Shown: positions 54,229 through 63,904, counted from the first letter of the stretch. The stretch is DNA of 64,000 bases from Rhodobacterales bacterium (GCA_002747035.1 PDRZ01000014.1:205553-269552); one strand, 5' to 3'. Made by a program: numbers and translations. The notes: generated from the letters alone by a model not told the origin.

Positions 54229-55110
54229 ATGCTTCAAAGCCACCATATCCACCTGAACGGTCAGCCGTTTCACATGCTGACATGGGGCGATCCGGCCAAC
54301 TCGCCACTGGTCTTCCTGCACGGGTTCCCGGAATATTCCGGCGCGTGGGACGAGGTGGCGACGCGGCTGGCCGACCGGTTTTACTGTGTCGCCCCGGATC
54401 AACGGGGCTATGGCCAAAGCTGGGCTCCGGCAGAGGTGGAGCATTACACCACCTCCCGGCTGGTCGCGGACGTGGCCGCTCTGGTGGACTATCTGGATAT
54501 GGGGCCGGTCACGGTGGTCGGCCATGACTGGGGATCCGCCCCGGCCTATGGGCTGGCCATGGCCCTGCCTGACATGGTGGCGCGGCTGATCATCCTGAAC
54601 GGTGTACACCCGGTGCCCTTTCAACGGGCCCTGGCGGCGGGCGGGGCGCAAACGCTGGCCTCGCAATATATCCTGACCCTGCGTCAAGAAGGCAGCGAAC
54701 AGGCCCTGGCCGCCCATGACCACGCCCCCCTGATGAACCTGTTTTCCGCCCATATGGACATGCGCTGGATGACCGCCGCGCGCCGGGATGCCTATCGCAC
54801 CGAATGGATGCGGCCCGGGCGGCTGCGCGCCATGCTGAACTGGTATCGCGCCTCGCCCCTGCGCGTGGCCCGGCCCGGCGAACCGTTGACGGACCTGCCC
54901 CCCCTGCCGGTGGACCGGCTCATGGTGCGCTGTCCCCACCTGTTGCTCTGGGGCGAAAACGATACCGCGCTGCTGCCCGAAGCAAGCGAGGGGCTAGAGA
55001 CCTTCGCCCCCGACCTCACCCGCCTGTCGCTGCCCGGCACCGACCACTGGCTGCACCACCAGAACCCAGACGCCGTCGCCACAGCGATTGCCGATTTCAC
55101 CACCCCCTGA
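54229..55110 (+). CDS. alpha/beta hydrolase, epoxide hydrolase-like
   Basis: 293 residues from ATG 54229; a longer frame from 54103 has no ribosome binding site and unrelated residues. Oxyanion motif HGFPE, nucleophile elbow GHDWGS (Asp, not Ser), and C-terminal LPGTDHWLHHQ with the catalytic His. The Asp nucleophile and HGxPE are the marks of epoxide hydrolases, which open epoxides to diols; dehalogenases share the fold. It is followed 24 bases later by a thioesterase gene, likely cotranscribed. Substrate unknown. Confidence 0.87.
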   Translation: MLQSHHIHLNGQPFHMLTWGDPANSPLVFLHGFPEYSGAWDEVATRLADRFYCVAPDQRGYGQSWAPAEVEHYTTSRLVADVAALVDYLDMGPVTVVGHDWGSAPAYGLAMALPDMVARLIILNGVHPVPFQRALAAGGAQTLASQYILTLRQEGSEQALAAHDHAPLMNLFSAHMDMRWMTAARRDAYRTEWMRPGRLRAMLNWYRASPLRVARPGEPLTDLPPLPVDRLMVRCPHLLLWGENDTALLPEASEGLETFAPDLTRLSLPGTDHWLHHQNPDAVATAIADFTTP

Positions 55111-55134
55111 TTTACAACCAGACGAGACCCCAAA

Positions 55135-55608
55135 ATGCCCCAGCCCTTTACCTCGGCGCGGATGCGCGTCGAACCCCAATGGATCGACTATAACGGCCAC
55201 CTCAACATGGCCTATTACCACGTGCTGCTGGATCGCGGCGTGGATCAGCTTTGGGAACAGCTCGGCTTTGGCTCCGACTATACCAAACGCACGGGCCACA
55301 CGACCTTTTCGGCCGAATACCACATCCGTTACCTGCGCGAGATCCACGAAGGCGACAGCGTCCGCGCCACGTTCCAGCTTCTGGATCACACCGACCGAAG
55401 CTTCCACTTCTATCAGGAACTGATCCACTCCGATGGCTGGGTCTCGGCGGCGGGCGAAGGGGTGGGCCTGCATATCGACCAATCCGGCCCCCGCGTTGCG
55501 CCCATGCCCGATGAAATCCACACCAGGTTCCAGACGCTGATGAAAGACCACAGTGCCCTGCCCCGCCCCGAAATGGTGGGCAAACCCATGGGCATCCGGC
55601 GGAAATGA
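55135..55608 (+). CDS. hotdog-fold thioesterase
   Basis: 157 residues, single hotdog domain of the 4-hydroxybenzoyl-CoA thioesterase/YbgC type: QWIDYNGHLNMAYYHVLLDRG carries the catalytic Asp/Asn loop, and RYLREIHEGDSV is a conserved strand. Such enzymes hydrolyse acyl-CoA thioesters. The sequence looks close to thioesterases linked with carnitine/betainyl-CoA breakdown, though no carnitine genes are here. Cotranscribed with the epoxide-hydrolase-like gene. Substrate uncertain. Confidence 0.85.
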   Translation: MPQPFTSARMRVEPQWIDYNGHLNMAYYHVLLDRGVDQLWEQLGFGSDYTKRTGHTTFSAEYHIRYLREIHEGDSVRATFQLLDHTDRSFHFYQELIHSDGWVSAAGEGVGLHIDQSGPRVAPMPDEIHTRFQTLMKDHSALPRPEMVGKPMGIRRK

Positions 55609-55799
55609 GGATTGCGCACAACACCGACGCGCAAACCCTGAACCCGGCAAAGCGTGCGCCCGGTTAACGAATGGCTTGCCGGGGATGGAGCATAGCGGCG
55701 GTGCCGTGTCTGTGCCGTCTTGGCACCCGTTTGTCACCCCCCTGATTCCACCAAATTGGGGAATGGTTAACCGGTCTGGAAAACTGTGTGCCCGGGTGC

Positions 55800-55849
55800 T
55801 AAAGCGTTTCCAGTTGTTGTTGGATCACAGCAAGAGCTGGAACGCTTTA
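55800..55849. repeat. intergenic palindrome, family A2, copy 4
   Basis: TAAAGCGTTTCCAGTTGTTG and CAAGAGCTGGAACGCTTTA around TTGGATCACAG. Both ends intact. Lies upstream of the DUF4177 gene. Confidence 0.85.
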
Positions 55850-55883
55850 GGTTACCGCGGATTTTACTGTCGGATTTACGCTC

Positions 55884-56279
55884 ATGACGCTCTATGAATA
55901 CAAGGTTCTTCCCGCCCCGCGAAAGGGAACCAAGGCAAAGGGGGTCAAGGCTCCCGAAGCGCGGTTTTCTCTGTCTTTACAGACTCTTATGAACGAACTG
56001 GCCGCCGAGGGGTGGGAATTCCAGCGCGCAGAAACCCTCCCCAGCGAGGAACGCACCGGGTTGACCGGATCGACCACTGTCTACCGTGATGTGCTGGTGT
56101 TCCGCCGCCCGCGCCCGGAACAGGTTGAATCCGTGGGCGGCCAACCCCCCGTTGTCACGCCCGAAGAACACCCTGAACCGATTGAATCCACAGAAGAAAT
56201 CATGGAGTTCGACACACCGGAAACAGCACCGGACCCCCCCGAACACCGGACCGAAACACAGGTTGAAACGCGCGGCTGA
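55884..56279 (+). CDS. DUF4177-like protein
   Basis: 131 residues. The N-terminal ~75 residues match the small DUF4177-type fold: YEYKVLPAP, a helix LQTLMNELAAEGWEFQRAET, and a closing strand DVLVFRRP. The C-terminal 50 residues are Pro/Glu/Thr-rich and disordered. No enzymatic residues are visible; function unknown. The stop directly abuts the convergent bolA gene. The context next to the bolA/J-domain/cob genes is shared with other Rhodobacteraceae as far as I recall. Confidence 0.7.
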   Translation: MTLYEYKVLPAPRKGTKAKGVKAPEARFSLSLQTLMNELAAEGWEFQRAETLPSEERTGLTGSTTVYRDVLVFRRPRPEQVESVGGQPPVVTPEEHPEPIESTEEIMEFDTPETAPDPPEHRTETQVETRG

Positions 56280-56537
56280 TCACCCGTCCAGATCAAGCGC
56301 CAGCGCGTGGATCGAGCCAACCAGTTCGTCCCCCAACGCCTTGTGTACGGCCCTGTGCCGGGCCACCCGGCTCATCCCCGCCAACTCGGGGGCACGCAGG
56401 CGTACGGCGAAATGGCTCTCGCCCGATCCGTCATCGCCCGCATGTCCCGCATGTCGTTGACTTTCATTAACAACTTCAATCTCTTGCACCTGGAACGCCG
56501 CCTCCAACGCCCCGCGAATTTCCGCCACTTTCGACAT
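56280..56537 (-). CDS. bolA: BolA family protein
   Basis: 85 residues. Helix-turn-helix-like class II KH fold with the conserved HAGHAG and SHFAVRL segments and C-terminal SRVARHRAVHKAL. BolA proteins pair with monothiol glutaredoxins in iron-sulfur handling and affect cell shape and stress response. The histidine in SHF and HxAxH-type residues for cluster sharing are present. It is divergent from the J-domain gene (76 bases apart). Confidence 0.92.
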   Translation of the reverse strand: MSKVAEIRGALEAAFQVQEIEVVNESQRHAGHAGDDGSGESHFAVRLRAPELAGMSRVARHRAVHKALGDELVGSIHALALDLDG

Positions 56538-56612
56538 ATTTTTATCTGTGCCCCCTTCAATCTGGCGTCAAACAGTCTAAACTGCTGCGTCCGAGTCGAA
56601 AAGGTATTCAAC

Positions 56613-57239
56613 ATGGTCAAACCAGATCCGTTCGGATTCGATATGTCCGTCTCATCTGCAAAGAAGAAAAATCCGCGTGGGCGCAGGGGCATGTCGGGGG
56701 CATCCGAAACCTCGACCCGTGTGTGCGAACATCCGGGATGCGATCAGCCCGGCAAATACCGCGCGCCCCGCGCGCCGGACGTGCTGGATGAATTCAAGTG
56801 GTTCTGCAAGGATCACGTGCGCGAATATAACCTGAAATGGAACTTCTTTGACGGCACGACCGAGGCCGAAATGAAGGCCCAGATGTCCAAGGACAAGGTG
56901 TGGGAACGGGAAACCAAACCCATGGGCGACCCCGAGGCACGGGCTTGGGCCCGATTGGGAATTGAGGATCCGCATCAGGTACTTGGCGCCAATGCTACCC
57001 AGAATCCGGGGCGCAAGACCGCCGGGCGCAAGCTGCCCCCGACCGAACGCCGGGCCATCGAAATTCTTGAGGCCCAGGACCACATGACCAAGGCCGAAAT
57101 CCGCAAGGCCTATAAAAAGCTGATCAAGGTGCTGCACCCTGACATGAACGGTGGTGACCGAAGCCAAGAAGAACAGCTTCAGGAAGTTGTCTGGGCCTGG
57201 GAGCAGATCAAGGAAAGCCGTAGTTTCAAGGACAAGTGA
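56613..57239 (+). CDS. J domain-containing protein
   Basis: 208 residues from ATG 56613. The J domain is C-terminal (about 148-205): AEIRKAYKKLIKVLHPDMNGG with the HPD tripeptide that stimulates DnaK-type ATPase. The N-terminal half has a cysteine/histidine group (CEHPGCDQPG, then WFCKDHVREYN) that may bind zinc. This N-terminal module plus terminal J domain is an alphaproteobacterial DnaJ-like type distinct from full DnaJ; it lacks the Gly/Phe and zinc-finger regions. It probably acts as a specialised co-chaperone. A terminator follows at 57265-57296. Confidence 0.88.
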   Translation: MVKPDPFGFDMSVSSAKKKNPRGRRGMSGASETSTRVCEHPGCDQPGKYRAPRAPDVLDEFKWFCKDHVREYNLKWNFFDGTTEAEMKAQMSKDKVWERETKPMGDPEARAWARLGIEDPHQVLGANATQNPGRKTAGRKLPPTERRAIEILEAQDHMTKAEIRKAYKKLIKVLHPDMNGGDRSQEEQLQEVVWAWEQIKESRSFKDK

Positions 57240-57264
57240 ACGGCTTTCCCCAAAAGAAATCAAT

Positions 57265-57296
57265 ACGGCGCGCCCCACACGGATGCGCCGTTTTTT
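57265..57296 (+). terminator. rho-independent terminator of the J-domain gene
   Basis: Stem ACGGCGC / GCGCCGT with a 13-base loop is followed by TTTTTTG, 25 bases after the stop codon. Confidence 0.75.
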
Positions 57297-57498
57297 GTAA
57301 CTGTTTTTGTGGTTATGAGGCGTCCCGCGGGCGCTCCCGCCCCTCATCTGCGCATCAAAGATGCGCTTTGAGCGTTGAGCCCGGCCTCGCTCCGCTCGGC
57401 CCATCGCGCCACCGCGCCCGTGGGTTTGGATTTGTTAAGCTTTCAGTGCCACACTACAGGGTGTCGGAATAGCCGAAATATTTTTTCGTTTCTTTCCC
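57297..57498. other. intergenic, no supportable gene
   Basis: About 200 bases between the J-domain terminator and an A2 repeat. Contains CGTCCCGCGGGCGC and CGCCCGTGGG segments that could pair, but nothing convincing. The two flanking genes are convergent. Confidence 0.4.
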
Positions 57499-57549
57499 TA
57501 AAGTGTTTCCGGTTATTGCTGTGATCCAACAATAACCGGAAACGGCTTA
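57499..57549. repeat. intergenic palindrome, family A2, copy 5
   Basis: TAAAGTGTTTCCGGTTATTG and CAATAACCGGAAACG pair almost perfectly around CTGTGATCCAA. Its right end provides, on the minus strand, the TAA stop of msrB. Confidence 0.85.
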
Positions 57550-58020
57550 AGACGGTTTGAAAACAAGACTGACACCATTCAAACAGTGCCGTTTGCCCGT
57601 TGGTTTGGGCCCGTCATTGAAAATATGCCCAAGATGAGAGCCGCAGCGGCGGCAGTGGCACTCGGTGCGCAGGTAAAAGAGTTTGCGGTCTTCGGACGTA
57701 CCAATGGCGCGTGGCAAAGACTTCCAGAAGCTGGGCCACCCCGTGCCGCTGTCGTATTTGTGTTTGCTGGAATAGAGCGGCAAATCGCATCCCCGGCAGT
57801 GATAGGTCCCTTTGCCGTATTGTTTATCCAGCGGCGAGGAACCGGCCCGTTCGGTGCCGTGTTTGCGCATGACCTTGTATTGCAGCGGGGTGAGCATCCT
57901 GCGCCACTCCGCCTCGGTCCGGGTCACTTCGAACCCGGCCAGGGCCGTGCCACCGCGCAGCGCCACCCATCCGCCAGCGGTCGCGGCAAGCCCAAGGGAC
58001 AGTAAAGTTCTTCGTTGCAT
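57547..58020 (-). CDS. msrB: peptide-methionine (R)-S-oxide reductase
   Basis: 157 residues. Zinc ligands C75-x2-C78 and C123-x2-C126, GWPSF, and the catalytic C146 in KRHCLNGVSLVF. It reduces methionine-R-sulfoxide in oxidised proteins. An N-terminal signal QRRTLLSLGLAATAGG with a twin-arginine pair and a hydrophobic stretch ending at LAG indicates export, so it repairs envelope proteins; most bacterial MsrB are cytoplasmic. Its stop is supplied by an A2 palindrome. It is divergent from cobS. Confidence 0.93.
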   Translation of the reverse strand: MQRRTLLSLGLAATAGGWVALRGGTALAGFEVTRTEAEWRRMLTPLQYKVMRKHGTERAGSSPLDKQYGKGTYHCRGCDLPLYSSKHKYDSGTGWPSFWKSLPRAIGTSEDRKLFYLRTECHCRRCGSHLGHIFNDGPKPTGKRHCLNGVSLVFKPS

Positions 58021-58243
58021 GGTCTCTCTCCTTTGCCCTTACCTTGTGCACGCATACCTGCCAACACAATATCGCGGCACCCCACAGAGCTGCACATTGG
58101 CGTGAGAATGGTTTCATTCCGCCGCCACGTTCCGGTGTTTTTCAGGACCCATTCCCCTTGCCCTTATCAGGGAATTGTTGCACCACGTTGCGGTATGACC
58201 CGCCCCGCATTTCGAACCGGGGCGCATGGAAGGGCGAAAGAGA

Positions 58244-59230
58244 ATGGCGGACGGACAGATTGACATGAACGCGAAACCGACCGAAGAAATTTCGGTGCGT
58301 GACGTGTTTGGCATTGATAGCGACATGAAAGTAAAGGGTTTTTCCGAGCGCACCGCGCGGGTTCCCGAGCTTGATTCAACCTATAAATTCGACCCCGACA
58401 CCACGCTCGCCATCCTGGCCGGGTTTTCCCATAACCGCCGGGTGATGATTCAGGGCTATCACGGCACCGGCAAATCGACCCATATCGAACAGGTCGCCGC
58501 GCGTCTGAACTGGCCTTGCGTCCGGGTCAACCTGGACAGCCACATTTCCCGGATCGACCTGATCGGCAAGGATGCGATCAAGCTGCGCGATGGCAAGCAG
58601 GTTACGGAATTTCACGAAGGCATCCTGCCCTGGGCGCTGCGCAACCCCACCGCGATCGTGTTCGACGAATATGATGCGGGCCGCGCCGACGTGATGTTCG
58701 TGATCCAGCGGGTGCTGGAACATGATGGCAAGCTGACCCTGCTGGATCAGAACGAGGTCATCACCCCGAACCCCAGTTTCCGCCTGTTTGCCACCGCCAA
58801 CACCGTCGGGCTGGGCGATACCACCGGGCTTTATCACGGCACGCAGCAGATCAACCAGGCCCAGATGGACCGCTGGTCGCTGGTGGCAACGCTGAACTAT
58901 CTCAGCCACGATGCCGAAACCATGATCGTGCTGTCCAAGAACCCCCATTACAACACCGAAGCCGGGCGCAAGACCGTGGCCCATATGGTGACAGTGGCCG
59001 ACCTGACCCGGACCGCCTTCATGAACGGCGACCTCTCGACCGTGATGAGCCCGCGGACCGTAATCAACTGGGCCCAGAATGCGGTGATCTTCCGCGATGT
59101 CGGCTACGCGTTCCGCCTCAGCTTCCTCAACAAATGCGACGAGCTGGAGCGCCAGACGGTGGCCGAATTCTATCAACGTTGCTTTGACGAAGAACTGCCG
59201 GAAAGCGCGGCAAGCACGAGCCTGGGGTGA
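58244..59230 (+). CDS. cobS: cobaltochelatase subunit CobS
   Basis: 328 residues from ATG 58244. AAA+ ATPase with Walker [10 protein letters not shown] (about 72-80), Walker [10 protein letters not shown] and sensor [11 protein letters not shown]. With CobT it forms the ring chaperone that drives ATP-dependent insertion of cobalt into hydrogenobyrinic acid a,c-diamide by CobN, in the aerobic B12 pathway. CobN is not in this window. The usual length is ~330. The short ORF at 59250 lies between it and cobT. Confidence 0.96.
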   Translation: MADGQIDMNAKPTEEISVRDVFGIDSDMKVKGFSERTARVPELDSTYKFDPDTTLAILAGFSHNRRVMIQGYHGTGKSTHIEQVAARLNWPCVRVNLDSHISRIDLIGKDAIKLRDGKQVTEFHEGILPWALRNPTAIVFDEYDAGRADVMFVIQRVLEHDGKLTLLDQNEVITPNPSFRLFATANTVGLGDTTGLYHGTQQINQAQMDRWSLVATLNYLSHDAETMIVLSKNPHYNTEAGRKTVAHMVTVADLTRTAFMNGDLSTVMSPRTVINWAQNAVIFRDVGYAFRLSFLNKCDELERQTVAEFYQRCFDEELPESAASTSLG

Positions 59231-59249
59231 TCAATCCGAGAATGACCCC

Positions 59250-59441
59250 ATGCACATAGATTTGGTTGGCGAAGTCGGCGTTGCTGCGACCATCGGTTGT
59301 TATCCGCGCCTTTTGGCGGCGGTAAATGCGAAGGCTGGCGCGCTTGATCCTGCGATCGCTCGCGCCGATGTGCATGTGCCGGTTCTGTCGGATCTTGCGA
59401 CCAACCGGATCAGCCTGGAAGAAGTGGCAAGGACGCAATGA
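59250..59441 (+). CDS. small hypothetical protein between cobS and cobT
   Basis: 63 residues starting 19 bases after the cobS stop and ending in an ATGA overlap with cobT. Composition is protein-like and amphipathic ([38 protein letters not shown]), not the Arg/Pro-rich type of chance frames. GAGAATG just upstream is a weak ribosome binding site. The overlap suggests coupled translation with cobT. No family is recognised. Confidence 0.45.
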   Translation: MHIDLVGEVGVAATIGCYPRLLAAVNAKAGALDPAIARADVHVPVLSDLATNRISLEEVARTQ

Positions 59442-61315
59442 ACAAACCGACCGACAACCCCGCCGATCCGTTCAAGAAGGCCCTGGCCGAAGCCACCAAG
59501 GTCTTGGCAGACGACCCCGATCTGTCGGTGTCTTACACCGTGGACCCGTCGGGCGTGTCGGGAGATGCCATGCGCCTGCCTCAGGTCAGCCGCCGGATGA
59601 CGCGGAACGAGGTGTTGTTGGCGCGGGGCACGGCCGATGCCCTGGCTTTGCGGCACAAGTATCATGATGGCGTGACCCATGCCCGCTATGCTCCTGCTGG
59701 TGACATGGCACGCGATCTGTACGAGGCGATGGAAACCGCGCGATGCGAGGCGTTGGGTGCCCGCGACATGCCGGGCACCGCCGGGAACATCGACGCCAAG
59801 ATCAGCAGCGAGGCGCAACGCCTGGGGTTCGAACAGATCACCAACAGCGCCGATGCACCTCTCGCCACGGCCGCCGGTTATCTGATCCGTCATCTTGCCA
59901 CCGGGCGCACCCTGCCTCCGGGTGCGCAGAATGTCATGGAGCTGTGGCAGGGGTTTATCGAGGAACAGGCCGGTGGGACGCTGGAAAACCTCTCGGACGC
60001 TTTGTCCGATCAATCCGAATTCGCGCGGTTTGCACGACAGGTGATTTCCGATCTCGGCTATGGTGATCAGTTGGGCGATGACCCGGATGCGCCCGACGAA
60101 GACAACGAGAACGAAGCCGAAGAAGATCAACAGGATCAGGACGATCCCGAAAGCAGCGGAAACGAGGATAGCGAGGACGATGAATCCGAAGCCAATCCCG
60201 AACAGTCACAGGAAGAACAGCAGGACGCCTCGGAAGCCCAGGTCAGCATGGACGAGATGGCCGAGGACGAGATGTCGGACGAGACCGAGATGCCCGATGG
60301 CGAGGCCCCTCTCGATCCGCCGCCCCCGGCCCCGATTTCCGACGCCGACCCGGAGTATTCCGCCTATAACACGGATTTCGACGAAGAAATCATGGCCGAA
60401 GAGCTTGCCGAACCGGTCGAGTTGGAACGACTGCGCGCCTATCTGGATCAACAGCTTGAGCCGTTGAAAGGTGCGGTCAGCCGCCTGGCCAACAAGCTGC
60501 AACGCCGCCTTCAGGCACAACAGAACCGGTCTTGGGAATTTGACCGTGAAGAGGGCATTCTGGACGCCGGGCGATTGGCCCGCGTGGTCGCCAACCCGAC
60601 CACGCCGCTGTCGTTCAAGGTCGAAAAGGATACCGAGTTCCGCGACACGGTCGTGACCCTGCTTCTGGACAACTCCGGCTCCATGCGCGGGCGACCGATT
60701 TCGATCGCCGCGATCTGTGCCGACGTACTGGCGCGCACACTGGAACGGTGTAACGTCAAGGTTGAAATCCTGGGCTTTACCACCCGCGCGTGGAAAGGCG
60801 GGCAAGCCCGCGAGCAATGGTTGAATGACGGTCGTCCACAACAGCCCGGGCGGCTGAACGATCTGCGCCATATCATCTATAAAAGCGCCGATGCACCATG
60901 GCGACGCGCACGGCCCAATCTGGGTCTGATGATGAAAGAAGGGCTGCTCAAGGAAAACATTGATGGCGAGGCGCTGGAATGGGCTCATCGCCGGATGATT
61001 ACACGGCGCGAGGCCCGCAAGATCCTGATGGTGATTTCCGATGGGGCCCCGGTGGATGACAGCACCCTATCGGTCAACCCGGCGAACTATCTGGAAAAAC
61101 ACCTGCGCGACGTGATCGACATGGTAGAAAAGCGCAAGATGGTTGAACTCCTGGCTATCGGGATCGGCCATGACGTGACCCGATATTACGACCGCGCGGT
61201 GACGATCACGGATGTGGAACAACTGGCCGGAGCGATGACCGAACAGTTGGCCGCACTGTTTGACAGTGACCCCCGCGCCCGCGCCCGGGTGATGGGGATC
61301 AAGCGGGCGAGCTAA
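59438..61315 (+). CDS. cobT: cobaltochelatase subunit CobT
   Basis: 625 residues. The C-terminal von Willebrand A domain has the MIDAS motif [11 protein letters not shown] (about residue 409) and a later [14 protein letters not shown] strongly acidic linker, rich in Asp and Glu, spans about residues 208-310. The N-terminal half contacts CobS. CobST together power CobN cobalt insertion. Its first codon overlaps the small ORF's stop. The stop codon TAA (61313-61315) is the first part of a B-family repeat. Confidence 0.96.
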   Translation: MNKPTDNPADPFKKALAEATKVLADDPDLSVSYTVDPSGVSGDAMRLPQVSRRMTRNEVLLARGTADALALRHKYHDGVTHARYAPAGDMARDLYEAMETARCEALGARDMPGTAGNIDAKISSEAQRLGFEQITNSADAPLATAAGYLIRHLATGRTLPPGAQNVMELWQGFIEEQAGGTLENLSDALSDQSEFARFARQVISDLGYGDQLGDDPDAPDEDNENEAEEDQQDQDDPESSGNEDSEDDESEANPEQSQEEQQDASEAQVSMDEMAEDEMSDETEMPDGEAPLDPPPPAPISDADPEYSAYNTDFDEEIMAEELAEPVELERLRAYLDQQLEPLKGAVSRLANKLQRRLQAQQNRSWEFDREEGILDAGRLARVVANPTTPLSFKVEKDTEFRDTVVTLLLDNSGSMRGRPISIAAICADVLARTLERCNVKVEILGFTTRAWKGGQAREQWLNDGRPQQPGRLNDLRHIIYKSADAPWRRARPNLGLMMKEGLLKENIDGEALEWAHRRMITRREARKILMVISDGAPVDDSTLSVNPANYLEKHLRDVIDMVEKRKMVELLAIGIGHDVTRYYDRAVTITDVEQLAGAMTEQLAALFDSDPRARARVMGIKRAS

Positions 61316-61427
61316 AGCGATCGACCTTTAACCTGAGACAGGGAAAAGGGCGAAGGCAGCGCGACATTTATGTGTTTCGCGCGTCCTGCCAAAAACCCGT
61401 GATTCAGGGTTTTGTCAGGACGCTTTA
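61313..61427. repeat. intergenic repeat, family B, copy 2 (115 bp)
   Basis: Reverse-complement copy of 16047-16161 with the same TAAAGCG / CGCTTTA ends and the same length. The left TAA is the stop codon of cobT. Confidence 0.85.
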
Positions 61428-61587
61428 GAAACTGTATTCCTCAAGATATCTGAAGAGGGCGCGCCCCTGGCAAGCTGAACGCCTCTGTTGCTAACAGGCA
61501 AGACGCCACGCCATTCCGGCTTGCACCTCTGTCGCTTTCGCGGTTCCATGTGGACCAATACGCGAGAGAAATAACCCGAGGCCCACT

Positions 61588-63390
61588 ATGTTCCAGAGCT
61601 TTGACGATACTGCCAGCCCCGAACAGGGTCCCGCCCGGCTTGCCGCACTTCGGGACGAGATGCGGCGCGACGGGCTTGCCGCTTTCCTGATCCCCCGCGC
61701 CGATGTGCATCAGGGGGAATATGTTGCGGATCGCGATGCGCGGCTGGCCTGGACCACGGGGTTTACCGGGTCGGCCGGTTTTTGCGCCGTGCTTCAGGAT
61801 ATCGCCGGAGTGTTCATCGACGGGCGCTATCGCACCCAGGTTAAACGACAGGTGGATATGGCCCATTTCACCCCCGTGCCCTGGCCAGAAACACAACTCA
61901 AAACCTGGTTGGCCGAACAACTGCCTGACGGCGGACGAGTGGCCTATGATCCGTGGCTGCACGTAGCGCAGGAAATTGAAACCCTTGAAACGCACCTGTC
62001 TTCGCAGGGGATCGAGATGCTGCCCCATGACAACCTTGTGGATCGCATCTGGGCCGACCAACCCCCGCCTCCACTGGGGCGGATGGTCCCCTATCCCGCT
62101 GAACTGGCCGGTGAAAGCCATGACAGCAAGCGGGCGCGTATCGCCACGATGCTGCGCGCGGCAGGGCAGGCCGCCGCCGTACTGACCCTACCCGACAGCA
62201 TCGCGTGGCTGTTGAATATCCGAGGCAGCGATATCCCCCGCAATCCGGTACCCCACAGTTTTGCGATCCTGCATGGCAACGGCCATCTGACCCTGTTTGC
62301 GGACGCTGCCAAATGCGATGACATCCTGCGCGCTCACCTGGGGACCGAGGTCACGATCCGCCCCCCCACTGCCTTTCCCCCTGCCCTGCATTCCCTGACC
62401 GGGACCGTACGGGTGGACCGCAACACCGCGCCTGTGGCCGTGGCGCTTGAGCTTGCCGAAGCCGGGGTTGCGTTTGAATGGGGCGAAGATCCCTGCCTGA
62501 TCCCCAAAGCCTGTAAAACCGATGCCGAAATCGCGGCGACACAAGAGGCCCATTTGCGCGACGCGGCGGCCATGTGCGAATTCCTGACGTGGTTTGACAC
62601 ACAAACGCCTGGCACGATCACCGAAATCGACGTAGTCACCGCGTTGGAAGGGTTCCGGCGCGCAACCGACGCCTTGTTGGATATCTCGTTTGAAACCATT
62701 GCCGGAACCGGCCCAAACGGGGCGGTCATGCATTATCGCGTGACCAGAGACAGCAACACCCGTCTGGACGAAGGTCAGTTGATCGTGGTGGACAGTGGCG
62801 CACAGTATCTTGATGGCACCACCGACATCACCCGCACCCTTCCCGTCGGAACGGTGGGCGAGGAAGAGCGCACCGCATTCACCCGCGTTCTGCAAGGTAT
62901 GATTGCCATTTCACGCCTGCGCTTTCCCGTGGGGTTGGCGGGCCGGGATCTGGATGCAATTGCGCGCTACCCACTGTGGCTGGCGGGTCAGGATTTCGAC
63001 CATGGGACGGGTCACGGGGTCGGCGTTTATCTCTGCGTTCACGAAGGCCCGCAACGGTTGTCCAAGATCTCGCACGTCCCGCTACGTCCGGGAATGATCC
63101 TGTCGAACGAACCGGGCTATTACCGCGAAGGGGCTTTCGGCATCCGCATCGAAAACCTGATCGTCGTGCAACCGGCCACGCCTCTGGCCGGGGCCGATGA
63201 CCGCGCAATGCACGACTTCCTCACGCTGACTTACGTGCCCATCCACCGCCAGTTGATTCGCGCGGACATGCTGTCGAGAGACGAACGTGATTGGCTTGAT
63301 CGCTATCACATGGCCTGCCGTGATAAAATCGCACCCCGCCTATCGCCCGAAGCACGTTTGTGGTTAGATGCCGCAACCGCGCCGCTTTGA
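61588..63390 (+). CDS. pepP: Xaa-Pro aminopeptidase (M24 family)
   Basis: 600 residues, the long eukaryote-like/alphaproteobacterial form with two creatinase-like N-terminal domains before the pita-bread catalytic domain. Metal ligands are seen in VVDSGAQYLDGTTDITR (two Asp), GTGHGVGVYLCVHEGP (His) and NEPGYYREGAFGIRIENL (two Glu). It cleaves the N-terminal residue before proline with two metal ions in the cytoplasm. N-terminal segment ADVHQGEYVADRDARLAW is conserved. Single gene behind a B repeat. Confidence 0.93.
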   Translation: MFQSFDDTASPEQGPARLAALRDEMRRDGLAAFLIPRADVHQGEYVADRDARLAWTTGFTGSAGFCAVLQDIAGVFIDGRYRTQVKRQVDMAHFTPVPWPETQLKTWLAEQLPDGGRVAYDPWLHVAQEIETLETHLSSQGIEMLPHDNLVDRIWADQPPPPLGRMVPYPAELAGESHDSKRARIATMLRAAGQAAAVLTLPDSIAWLLNIRGSDIPRNPVPHSFAILHGNGHLTLFADAAKCDDILRAHLGTEVTIRPPTAFPPALHSLTGTVRVDRNTAPVAVALELAEAGVAFEWGEDPCLIPKACKTDAEIAATQEAHLRDAAAMCEFLTWFDTQTPGTITEIDVVTALEGFRRATDALLDISFETIAGTGPNGAVMHYRVTRDSNTRLDEGQLIVVDSGAQYLDGTTDITRTLPVGTVGEEERTAFTRVLQGMIAISRLRFPVGLAGRDLDAIARYPLWLAGQDFDHGTGHGVGVYLCVHEGPQRLSKISHVPLRPGMILSNEPGYYREGAFGIRIENLIVVQPATPLAGADDRAMHDFLTLTYVPIHRQLIRADMLSRDERDWLDRYHMACRDKIAPRLSPEARLWLDAATAPL

Positions 63391-63449
63391 CATCCTCCTG
63401 TAACAAATGAGGGGCAAGCCGGGTGCAGATTTGGACGGGGAGAGACAAA

Positions 63450-63791
63450 ATGTCAGATATCAGCATTCGCAAGGCGCCGGGTACATGGGTGGTGCGTGCA
63501 GGTGGGGCCGTTCTGGGGGAAAGCGCCCAGGCGCTTGAGTTGAACGAAGGTTCTCTTGATCCTGTGATCTATTTCCCGCGCTCGGACATTGCCATGGCGT
63601 TTCTTGATGAATCCGACCACTGCACCCATTGTCCGCACAAAGGGGATGCCTCGTATTTTTCGATCGTGACCAAATCCAAAACGATCCAGAACGCCGGTTG
63701 GAGCTATGAGAACCCCAAGGCAGACGTGGACCGTATCAAGGACCATATTGCGTTCCATGTGACGGTAGAAGTGGCCGTCGAGAGGGTGTGA
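63450..63791 (+). CDS. DUF427 domain-containing protein
   Basis: 113 residues from ATG 63450, preceded by GGGAGAGA; the 9 extra in-frame codons upstream are unlikely. Single DUF427 beta-tent domain: GTWVVRAGGAVLGES, VIYFPRSDIAM, THCPHKGDASYF and an ending region with NAGWSYENPK. The CPHKGDA segment is the conserved core. Function of the family is unknown; proteins are widespread in bacteria and fungi. It is 59 bases downstream of pepP and may be cotranscribed. Confidence 0.9.
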   Translation: MSDISIRKAPGTWVVRAGGAVLGESAQALELNEGSLDPVIYFPRSDIAMAFLDESDHCTHCPHKGDASYFSIVTKSKTIQNAGWSYENPKADVDRIKDHIAFHVTVEVAVERV

Positions 63792-63904
63792 CGCCCGTTT
63801 GAATAACCTGCTGAATAACCTGCCCGTACCGGGGCCGTATTGGCCTGTTGATTGCGGCCCTGACCGGGGCCATCATCGGGCTTGCCCGAGGTCAGGCTGC
63901 TCTA

